Shown piece after piece: positions 1 through 6,164 of a stretch of DNA of 9,021 bases (its first letter is position 1; each line of letters opens with the position of its first letter). Origin of the DNA: JASFJH01 sp050117725 (GTDB lineage: Bacteria; Pseudomonadota; Gammaproteobacteria; AKS1). Position numbers and translations under genes: made by a program. Under the pieces are notes generated by a model. The model was given only the letters and a program-made list of their open reading frames with translations, was not told where the DNA came from and did no database searches. Location of the stretch: positions 1 to 9,021 of the forward strand of contig JASFME010000085.1 in the NCBI GenBank assembly GCA_050117725.1, read 5' to 3'.

Positions 1-268
1 TCCAGCCGGACTGCACGCTGAACGTGACCTTGTAACGGGTTTTGCCCTTGTCCTGCACAGGTTCGACGTTTTCCACCTGGCCCAGCTGGTAACCTTCGTA
101 GGAAACGATCGTGCCGTATTTCAGACCGGCCACGCTGTTGTAATAGGCATGGTAGTTTTCGGTATCGCCGTCTCGCCCGGTGATCAGTCCGAGCACAACG
201 ATGAAGGCGACAAGTACGGCGAGCACAAAACTGCCGACGACAAGATAGTTGATGTTTTCATGTTTCAT
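1..268 (-). CDS. MCE (MlaD-type) lipid-binding protein, partial (N-terminal 89 residues)
   Basis: The visible part begins MKHENINYLVVGSFVLAVL, a short cytoplasmic stretch followed by one hydrophobic segment (about residues 8-29). This is the N-terminal membrane anchor usual for MCE proteins. An MCE domain follows, with the pattern YYNSVAGLKYGTIVSYEGYQ, then LGQVENVEP (about residues 42-71). In the family, MCE proteins form periplasmic hexamers that bind lipid and sit on an MlaE/MlaF-type ABC transporter. The ATG overlaps the stop of the upstream ATPase gene in an ATGA arrangement (4-base overlap), which fixes the start and suggests translational coupling. The C-terminus is beyond the window, so I cannot tell whether it is a short MlaD-like protein or a longer form. 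Confidence 0.88.
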   Translation of the reverse strand, partial: MKHENINYLVVGSFVLAVLVAFIVVLGLITGRDGDTENYHAYYNSVAGLKYGTIVSYEGYQLGQVENVEPVQDKGKTRYKVTFSVQSGW

Positions 269-1089
269 GGGACTGGCGACTCCTGTCCGGTCAGTCTGCG
301 CAGGTATTCATCGGCATCGATTTCGACCTTGCTGGCCTCGCGCTTCAGCAGGCTCTGGATGCGTTCGTTATCCGAGTTACGGACTTCATCAACGGTACCG
401 ATCATCAGGATCTCGCCCTGATCGAGTACCGTGATACGATCCGCGATACGGAAGGTGCTGTCGAGATCATGAGTCACGACAACAATAGTCGTGTTGAGCG
501 CCTTGCGGATACGCAGGATCAGATCGTCGAGTTCGGCTGCCGCCACCGGGTCGAGGCCGGCCGAGGGTTCATCAAAGAACAGCAGCTTCGGGTCCATGAT
601 AATGGCGCGGGCCAGGGCGGCGCGCTTGATCATGCCGCCGGACAATTGCGCGGGTTTCAGATCTTCAAAACCGGCCATGTTGACCACCGAGAGCTTCATG
701 CGGCTCATGATCTGCATGGTGTTCTCATCAAGGCGGGTATGCTCGCGCAACGGCAGGCAAACATTCTCGCCAATCGTCATCGAGTTGAACAGCGCACCAC
801 CCTGGAACGAGACACCCATGTTTTTGCGCATCTCGTCCATCTCTCTGGCGCTCATACGGGTGATGTCATGCCCGAGCAGCTTGATACTGCCGCTCGTCGG
901 TTGATGCAGGCCAAGCAGGTAACGCAACAGTGTGCTCTTGCCGGAACCACTGCCCCCCATAATGACCATGATTTCACCCGTATGCACGGTCATGTTGACG
1001 TTATTCAGAATGCGACGCGTGCCATAGTGGGTAACGAGGTTTTTGACCTCGATGACCGGCTGTCTGTCCTGTTGCGTCGTCGTTTGCAT
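265..1089 (-). CDS. MlaF-type ABC transporter ATP-binding protein
   Basis: A 274-residue cytoplasmic ABC ATPase that would energise lipid transport through the adjacent permease. All nucleotide-binding motifs are intact: Walker A GGSGSGKST (45-53), Q-loop Gln96 in SFQGGALF, signature LSGGM (149-153), Walker B LLFFDEP (169-175) with catalytic Glu174, D-loop SAGLD (176-180), and switch His207 in VVTHD. The signature LSGGM, instead of LSGGQ, and the SFQGGALF stretch are typical of the MlaF/Ttg2A (MKL) subfamily. About 45 residues follow the H-switch; in MlaF this C-terminal tail meets the STAS partner MlaB, and here a STAS gene lies two genes upstream. The start lies 1 base after the permease stop; the end overlaps the MCE gene by 4 bases. 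Paralogy with the canonical mlaFEDCB locus cannot be judged from this window. Confidence 0.95.
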   Translation of the reverse strand: MQTTTQQDRQPVIEVKNLVTHYGTRRILNNVNMTVHTGEIMVIMGGSGSGKSTLLRYLLGLHQPTSGSIKLLGHDITRMSAREMDEMRKNMGVSFQGGALFNSMTIGENVCLPLREHTRLDENTMQIMSRMKLSVVNMAGFEDLKPAQLSGGMIKRAALARAIIMDPKLLFFDEPSAGLDPVAAAELDDLILRIRKALNTTIVVVTHDLDSTFRIADRITVLDQGEILMIGTVDEVRNSDNERIQSLLKREASKVEIDADEYLRRLTGQESPVP

Positions 1090-1090
1090 A

Positions 1091-1882
1091 TCAGCGTGTC
1101 AGGAAGAAGGTGAATATCATGTCGGCGATAATAATATAGGTGATCGACAGCACGACCGAACGGGTCGTGGCCTTGCCGACACCCTCCGCACCGGCGGTTA
1201 CGGCAAAGCCATTGCTGAAGCTGACCAGTGTAATGAGAACCGCAAACACGAGACTTTTCCAGATGCCCTGCATGATGTCATCAACCTCGAGCACCTCGAA
1301 GGTACGATCAAAATATGCCTGGATACTCATGCCGAGATCGAGGTTGCTGTACACCGCGCCGCCGAGCAGGGCGACGAGATCGGCGAAAAACGTCAGTGCC
1401 GGCAACATGATCATCATGCCGAGCAGGGCAGGGGCCACCAGGTAACGCACCGGGCTGATACCGATAACGCGCAGTGCATCGATCTCCTGCGAGATCAGCA
1501 TCGTGCCGGTGCGCGCCGCCAGCGCGGAACCGGAGCGTCCCGCGACCAGGATACCGATGATCAATGGCGAGAATTCACGTGTCACCGATAACGCAATGCC
1601 GAGTACAACCTGTGACTCGGCGCCAAAGGTACGCAGCGTGGCGATACCCTGGATGGCAAGCATCATGCCGATGGTAAAGGCAAGCACGGTGACAATCGGC
1701 AGGGCCTCGATACCGATTTGCATCATTTGCGCAAATACCGGCGGTGGCTTGACGGCCTGGCGGCGACGGTAGCCGAGAATGACCCAGTAAAAGGATTCGA
1801 TCAGCAGTGAAAAGGCATAGCCGAGCTCGACGACGCCACGCACCGTGGTTTTGCCGAGTTTTTCAGTAAAGCTGCGCAGCAC
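1091..1882 (-). CDS. MlaE-type ABC transporter permease
   Basis: With the GTG start at 1882 the product is 263 residues, the usual MlaE length. The frame stays open to 2116, but that extension would overlap most of the STAS gene and reads as low-complexity Arg/Pro/Gln sequence, so I reject it. Another GTG at 1906 is possible. Family hallmarks are the segment TREFSPLIIGILVAGRSGSA (101-120) followed by ARTGTMLISQEIDAL, and GAEGVGKATTRSVV (231-244) near the C-terminus. Hydrophobic stretches at about 60-80, 92-115, 149-176, 210-228 and 244-262 fit an inner-membrane permease with an N-terminal amphipathic region. It should dimerise and couple the MlaF-like ATPase to the MCE protein. The gap from the STAS stop is 5 bases; the ATPase starts 1 base downstream. 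No good SD precedes either GTG, consistent with translational coupling. Confidence 0.92.
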   Translation of the reverse strand: MLRSFTEKLGKTTVRGVVELGYAFSLLIESFYWVILGYRRRQAVKPPPVFAQMMQIGIEALPIVTVLAFTIGMMLAIQGIATLRTFGAESQVVLGIALSVTREFSPLIIGILVAGRSGSALAARTGTMLISQEIDALRVIGISPVRYLVAPALLGMMIMLPALTFFADLVALLGGAVYSNLDLGMSIQAYFDRTFEVLEVDDIMQGIWKSLVFAVLITLVSFSNGFAVTAGAEGVGKATTRSVVLSITYIIIADMIFTFFLTR

Positions 1883-1887
1883 AATGA

Positions 1888-2241
1888 CTAATCGCTGTTC
1901 GCGCACTCGGCCACTGAGGCATAAACGGGAAAGACCTTGTCCAGGTGGGCGAGTTGCAGGACACTCATGACAGCGTCGCTGACATTGACGAGGCCAAAGC
2001 GCAGTTGTTTGTTTTTCGCCAGCTGGTAGCCCTCGACGAGGCTGGCCACACCGGAACTGTCGATATATTTCACATCGGCCAGGTCGACCAGCGTGTTGCG
2101 GGATTTGCCGAGGCAATCGAGGATGACTTCACGCGCATGCGGCGAGCCATACAGGTCGATATCACCGGCAAAGCGGATAACGAGAAACCCCTGTTCATCG
2201 GCGATTTCGAAGCTCACTGATACATCACCACTATGTGCCAT
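1888..2241 (-). CDS. STAS-domain protein (anti-sigma-factor-antagonist / MlaB-like)
   Basis: A 117-residue single-domain STAS protein. The pattern begins with GFLVIRFAGDIDLYGSPHARE (18-38), then LVDLADVKYIDSSGVASLVE (51-70). The DSSG motif (61-64) matches the loop in SpoIIAA/RsbV where a serine is phosphorylated by the cognate kinase and dephosphorylated by a PP2C enzyme; Ser62 or Ser63 would be the site. It overlaps the end of the phosphatase/kinase gene by 11 bases and is followed 5 bases later by the MlaE-type permease. Two roles fit: a partner-switch antagonist for the upstream kinase domain, or an MlaB-like subunit that binds the ABC ATPase. My inference is that it does both, making it the link between the regulator and the transporter. 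The SD is weak. Confidence 0.9.
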   Translation of the reverse strand: MAHSGDVSVSFEIADEQGFLVIRFAGDIDLYGSPHAREVILDCLGKSRNTLVDLADVKYIDSSGVASLVEGYQLAKNKQLRFGLVNVSDAVMSVLQLAHLDKVFPVYASVAECANSD

Positions 2242-3925
2242 TGATTGTTATTCTCATCTCAAGTCGGTTGCCGGCACCCTCTTCGGCTACGGAATAGCTT
2301 ACCGTATCCATGAGCTGGCGTATAAAGTGCGTTCCCAGCCCCCCCGGGCGGACATCATCAAGCGCGCGCGGCTGTATCTGTGAAACATCGACCGCCGGTG
2401 CATAATCACGCAGTGTAATTACCAGTTCACCAGCATTATTGAGGATTTTTACCTCGATGTCACCGCCCTGGCCGGCGTAGGCATGCTGGATGATGTTCAT
2501 GGCGGCTTCGTTAATGGCGATTACAATGGCCTCGCGCTGCCTGTCCGGGCAGACGGTCGAGGCGAGGGCACTGTCAACCGCATCGCGCAGTAGCTTGAGC
2601 TGGCTGGCATCGGCCGTGATCGTCATGTCGAGCAGCGCATTCACCGCGGGCTCGACCACGAGCATCGTGACATCATCATGCAGCAGGCGACCGTGACGAT
2701 TCAGGCTGGCCATGATGGCTTCAAGCCGCGCCGTCGCGGACTTGTCGGCATGCGCCTCGACCAGCGCGAGAAAGCCTTCCTCGCCGAGCATGGTGTCATC
2801 CTGTTCCGCCTCGGTGACACCGTCGGTATATAAATAGAGCGCATGGCCATCCAGCTGCAGCGTCGTCTCCGGGATCTCGATACCGGGCACGATCCCCAGC
2901 GGCGGAGACGAGCCCTGGATCCATTCACTTTCGCCGTTCCGGTGATGCAGCAGGGCGGGCTGGTGACCGGCATTGGCCAGCACCACGCTGTGGTCCGCCG
3001 GGTTATAGATGCCGCCGATCATGGTGACAAACATGCCGCGCGTGGTGTTTTCACAGACTTCGTTGTTCACCAGTGATAACAGGCGTCCCGGCTCGGTCAC
3101 GGTCTTGCCCAGGCAATGCAACAGGCTGCTGGTCTTGGCCATGAGCAACGCGGCATTCATCCCCTTGCCGGATACATCGGCAAGGTTGAAGACAATGCGG
3201 CCGTCATCGAGCATGAAGTAATCAAAAAAATCACCGGAGACTTCGCGGATAGGTACATTCATGCCGTGTACGGGAAAACTGTCGCCCGGCGGCGCGGGCA
3301 GCAGGTTGGCCTGGATCTCACGGGCCAGTTCGAGTTCACGCTGGATACGTTCCTGCTCGACCAGCGCGCCGGCCATCGCCGCATTATGGATGGCAAGTGC
3401 CGCCGAGGAGGCCAGCGCGGTCAGCATATGCTGGTCGTCACTGGCAAACAGGCCGTCGTCGGTGCGCTTGTTGATGACCTCGATGGCGCCGAGTTGCCGG
3501 TCCTTGACTGTGAGCGGCGCGCACAGGATGGAACGCGTGGTAAAGCCGGTTTGCTGGTCGACCTGGGTGGTGAAATTCGGATCGTTACTGACATCGCGCA
3601 CCATGTGCACGTGGTTATCCTGCACGGTCTGGCCGACGATGCCCTGGTCAGCTGCCAGGCGCAAACCGTTCAGATCAATGGGCCCGGCACTGGCGCGGCA
3701 GACCAGTTCGGTATCGTCGTTTTCCAGCAGAAAAATCGAGGCGGCTTCGGCATTCATGTACACCAGCATCTGTTCGATGGCGTTGTCCAGCGTGTCATCA
3801 ATGTCGAGTGAACTGGCGAACTCCTGGCTCATCCGCGCCAGCAGGGCAAGCTGCCGTTCCATGCGGCCATCGCGTTCCTGTTCGAGCAGATCTTGAACTT
3901 CTTGTTCGGCCATAGCCGCCATCAT
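2231..3925 (-). CDS. GAF / SpoIIE-type PP2C phosphatase / RsbW-like ATPase fusion protein
   Basis: A 564-residue soluble three-domain regulator. After a charged, probably helical N-terminus (5-35) comes a GAF sensor (about 40-185). A linker with AREIQANLLP (201-210) leads to a SpoIIE/RsbU-like PP2C domain with metal-site motifs SGDFFDYF (230-237, Asp232), LADVSGKGMNAAL (248-260, Asp250), ANAGHQPAL (317-325), LYTDGVTEA (365-373, Asp368) and HDDVTMLVV (416-424). The C-terminal domain (about 432-562) is a GHKL ATPase like RsbW/SpoIIAB: N-box INEAAMNIIQHAY (471-483) with Glu473 and Asn477, and glycine loop PGGLGTHF (527-534). The G1 box reads DYAP (507-510), with Ala where Gly is usual. The protein should dephosphorylate and possibly phosphorylate the STAS protein encoded next, with which it overlaps by 11 bases. 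Alternative in-frame ATGs lie at 3922 and 3913; no SD clearly picks one. Confidence 0.93.
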   Translation of the reverse strand: MMAAMAEQEVQDLLEQERDGRMERQLALLARMSQEFASSLDIDDTLDNAIEQMLVYMNAEAASIFLLENDDTELVCRASAGPIDLNGLRLAADQGIVGQTVQDNHVHMVRDVSNDPNFTTQVDQQTGFTTRSILCAPLTVKDRQLGAIEVINKRTDDGLFASDDQHMLTALASSAALAIHNAAMAGALVEQERIQRELELAREIQANLLPAPPGDSFPVHGMNVPIREVSGDFFDYFMLDDGRIVFNLADVSGKGMNAALLMAKTSSLLHCLGKTVTEPGRLLSLVNNEVCENTTRGMFVTMIGGIYNPADHSVVLANAGHQPALLHHRNGESEWIQGSSPPLGIVPGIEIPETTLQLDGHALYLYTDGVTEAEQDDTMLGEEGFLALVEAHADKSATARLEAIMASLNRHGRLLHDDVTMLVVEPAVNALLDMTITADASQLKLLRDAVDSALASTVCPDRQREAIVIAINEAAMNIIQHAYAGQGGDIEVKILNNAGELVITLRDYAPAVDVSQIQPRALDDVRPGGLGTHFIRQLMDTVSYSVAEEGAGNRLEMRITINGT

Positions 3926-4053
3926 GCCGCGTCAGGGGGCGATCGGCAACTGTCTGGCGCGCATTCATTACAGGGTGTAGGATAAGTCCGGAGGGAAGAA
4001 CAAGGGGATAACGGGTGTCCTGTTGTGTACAGCGGGCACCTGTAAAAATAACG
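3926..4053. other. Divergent intergenic region between the transporter/regulator operon and the repair operon
   Basis: These 128 bases separate two outward-facing operons and should contain both promoters. I found no convincing -35/-10 pair in either direction. Leftward, TTGTTC (read on the minus strand, near 3999-4004) has no good -10 partner. Rightward, TAGGAT (3978-3983) lacks a -35. A purine-rich stretch (GGAGGG near 3989-3994 and AAGGGG at 4002-4007) bears on the start choice of the rightward gene. No operator with good dyad symmetry is evident. Confidence 0.5.
4002..4007 (+). promoter_or_regulatory. Shine-Dalgarno-like AAGGGG that makes the downstream start ambiguous
   Basis: AAGGGG sits 7 bases before an in-frame GTG at 4015. 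That GTG would add 13 residues (MSCCVQRAPVKIT) to the thioredoxin-like/NHL protein. The ATG at 4054 has no comparable SD just upstream (TAAAAATAACG). The SD therefore favours GTG 4015, while the codon preference for ATG and the position of the first family-like residues (RAPELP) favour 4054. Confidence 0.35.
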
Positions 4054-5505
4054 ATGAGTACATCACGGATCCGGGCACCGGAACTGCCGGACAACCTGGA
4101 ATGGTTTAACACAGACGGACCAGTACGGCTTGCCGGGCAACATGGCAAGGTAGTGCTGCTCGCCTTCTGGACCTATACATCCATCAATTGTCTGCATACG
4201 CTGCCGGATCTTGCCCGGCTGCAACGCAAGTATGGTGATCGGCTCATGGTGATCGGCGTGCATTCGCCGAAGTTCCCGAATGAGCGCATTGGCCATAACG
4301 TACAAAAGGCCGTCAACCGCAATTACATCCGCTATCCCGTTGTCAGTGATCCCGAACTGAGGCTGTGGAAAAAATACGGTATCAAGTCATGGCCGTCTGT
4401 CATCTTCATCGATCCGGAAGGCTATATCGTGGGCCTGCTGCGTGGCGAAGGCCGGCGCAGGCAACTCGACCAGATGATTGAAAAGGCACTGGAGGAAGCC
4501 GACAACAAGGGCCTGCAGGCCGAGACTGTTTTCACGCCGAACATCAAACAGGAAGTCGCGGTGGAGGTAAGATTTCCCGGCAAGGTCCTGGCGAAAGGTG
4601 AGCGCCTGTTCATCGCCGACACCGGGCATAACCGCGTGCTCGAATGCATGCCGAACGGGCGCATCCTGCGCGCCTTCGGCGGCGGCACACCGGCACTCGT
4701 CGATGGCAACACGACAGAAGCATCATTTGATATGCCACAGGGCATGTGCATGGTCGACGGGCGTTTGTTTGTCGCCGATGCGGGTAATCATGCGGTGCGT
4801 AAAATCGACCTGACCAGCTACGATGTTGAAACCGTCGCCGGCACCGGTAAACAGGGCAAGCCGGCCGAAGCCGGCAAGACCTGGATGGATCCGCTGCAGG
4901 CCGATCTGAACTCGCCCTGGGACCTGGCCTATCACAATCGTATCCTGTACATCGCCATGGCCGGCTGCCACCAGCTCTGGCAACTGGACATGTCGAGCGA
5001 GCACCTTTCCCTGTATACGGGTACCGGCCGTGAAGACCTCGTCGAGGGTGGCCCGGGCTACGCCTGTTTCGCCCAGCCGAGCAGCGCCGTGGTGGGTGAG
5101 GATCTCGAAGCGGTGTTGTTTACCTGCGATGCGGCCAGCTCCGCGCTGCGCGCGATCCGTTTTCGTGATGCGCACGCCCGCACGCTCGTGGGCAGCGGCC
5201 TGTTCGAGTTTGGTGACGAGGACGGCAAGGGGAAGGAGGCACGCCTGCAGCAGCCGATGTGCATCAGTTACGATGCGCAGCGCAAGGGCCTGTGGATCGC
5301 CGATACGCTCAACAACAAGATCAAATTCCTGAACCTGACCGGGCAGGGCGTGACCACGCTGCAACTCGAGCATGAACTCGACGGCCCCGCCGGCCTGAGC
5401 GTGCAGGGCAATACACTGTACGTCGCCAACACGAATGCCCACCAGATCCTCGCGATTGACACGACGACGCGCAAGGTCGAGGAAATCGAGATTTTTTCCG
5501 TCTGA
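4054..5505 (+). CDS. Thioredoxin-like domain / NHL-repeat protein (NHLRC2-type)
   Basis: A 483-residue protein from ATG 4054 (496 from GTG 4015). Residues 1-150 form a thioredoxin/TlpA-like fold: APELPDNLEWFNTDGPVRL, the strand GKVVLLAFWTYTSINCLHTL (31-50), IGVHSPKFPNE (67-77) and the cis-Pro loop SWPSVIFID (112-120). The usual CxxC is SINC (Ser43-Cys46), so a dithiol redox reaction is not expected at this site. From about 175 onward there are six NHL-type blades with signatures IADTGHNRV (187), VADAGNHAVRKID (240), IAMAGCHQLW (300), FTCDAASSALRAI (356), IADTLNNKIKFLN (415) and VANTNAHQILAID (457), giving a six-bladed propeller. No signal peptide is visible, so it is probably cytoplasmic. The domain order matches animal NHLRC2 and bacterial homologues, whose biochemical role is unclear to me. 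It is the first gene of the rightward cluster; the glycosylase gene starts 18 bases after its stop. Confidence 0.87.
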   Translation: MSTSRIRAPELPDNLEWFNTDGPVRLAGQHGKVVLLAFWTYTSINCLHTLPDLARLQRKYGDRLMVIGVHSPKFPNERIGHNVQKAVNRNYIRYPVVSDPELRLWKKYGIKSWPSVIFIDPEGYIVGLLRGEGRRRQLDQMIEKALEEADNKGLQAETVFTPNIKQEVAVEVRFPGKVLAKGERLFIADTGHNRVLECMPNGRILRAFGGGTPALVDGNTTEASFDMPQGMCMVDGRLFVADAGNHAVRKIDLTSYDVETVAGTGKQGKPAEAGKTWMDPLQADLNSPWDLAYHNRILYIAMAGCHQLWQLDMSSEHLSLYTGTGREDLVEGGPGYACFAQPSSAVVGEDLEAVLFTCDAASSALRAIRFRDAHARTLVGSGLFEFGDEDGKGKEARLQQPMCISYDAQRKGLWIADTLNNKIKFLNLTGQGVTTLQLEHELDGPAGLSVQGNTLYVANTNAHQILAIDTTTRKVEEIEIFSV

Positions 5506-5523
5506 TCCGAGTAAAATGGCGGT

Positions 5524-6162
5524 ATGGCTGTTAACACCGCGTTTGATCCCGTTTGTACCCGTTGCCCCCGGCTCGCCACGCACCTGAAACAGGTGCGCCG
5601 CGATTACCCGGATTATTTTGCCCGGCCCGTGCCTGCCTTCGGTGTCGCCGATCCCGGCCTGCTGATCGTCGGGCTGGCGCCGGGTATGCACGGCGCGAAT
5701 GCGACGGGGCGGCCGTTTACCGGTGACTATGCCGGGATACTGCTGTACGAGACCCTGCACAAATTCGGTTTCAGCACCGCGCCGCAATCCGTCGCCCGCG
5801 ACGACGGCCTGCAACTGCGCAACTGCCGGATCACCAACGCGGTCAAGTGCCTGCCACCCGAGAACAAGCCGACCACGCAGGAGGTCAATACGTGCAACGA
5901 CTTCCTGCGCAACGAGCTGGCCGGGCTGCCGGATGACATCGTCATCATCGCGCTGGGCACGATCGCGCACAAGGCCGTGTTGCGTGCGCTGGATCTGAAA
6001 CAAAGTGCCCACAAGTTTGCACACGGCGCCAAACACCGTCTTGCCGGCGGGCAACGCCTGATCGATTCCTACCATTGCAGCCGCTATAACACCCAGACCA
6101 AACGCCTGACCCCGGCGATGTTTCACAAGGTATTCAAAGACGCGAAGAAAATGCTCGCATAA
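5524..6162 (+). CDS. Uracil-DNA glycosylase, family 5 (UDGb-type)
   Basis: A 212-residue iron-sulfur uracil-DNA glycosylase. Motif 1 reads GLAPGMHGAN (50-59), followed by TGRPFTGDYAG. This is the UDGb pattern, lacking the polar Asp/Asn seen in families 1 and 4. Motif 2 is YHCSRYNTQTKRLT (183-196), with His184 at the usual position. Cys11 and Cys14 (CTRC), Cys109 (NAVKC) and Cys124 fit the four 4Fe-4S ligands of the family 4/5 enzymes. In the family the enzyme excises uracil, and often hypoxanthine or xanthine, from DNA and starts base excision repair. It begins 18 bases after the NHL gene and ends 2 bases before uvrC, so it is probably co-transcribed with a second repair gene. The SD is weak (GAG about 12 bases upstream). 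Family 4 is the main alternative, but motif 1 argues against it. Confidence 0.9.
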   Translation: MAVNTAFDPVCTRCPRLATHLKQVRRDYPDYFARPVPAFGVADPGLLIVGLAPGMHGANATGRPFTGDYAGILLYETLHKFGFSTAPQSVARDDGLQLRNCRITNAVKCLPPENKPTTQEVNTCNDFLRNELAGLPDDIVIIALGTIAHKAVLRALDLKQSAHKFAHGAKHRLAGGQRLIDSYHCSRYNTQTKRLTPAMFHKVFKDAKKMLA

Positions 6163-6164
6163 CC

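Noticed and set aside
469..1113. Plus-strand open frame of 214 codons opposite the ATPase gene.
   Set aside because: It is antisense to an intact ABC ATPase, is His/Arg/Gln-rich and resembles no known protein.
1883..2116. Extended N-terminus of the permease from 2116.
   Set aside because: It overlaps most of the STAS gene and reads as Arg/Pro/Gln-rich sequence; the GTG at 1882 gives the normal MlaE length.
4020..4032. CTGT-N5-ACAG dyad upstream of the repair operon, suggestive of a LexA/SOS box.
   Set aside because: The gammaproteobacterial LexA box has 8 bases between CTGT and ACAG; here there are 5, and no clear promoter overlaps it.
4723..6126. Minus-strand open frame of 467 codons opposite the NHL and glycosylase genes.
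   Set aside because: It is antisense to two well-recognised proteins and has a composition typical of a shadow frame in GC-rich DNA, with no recognisable domain.
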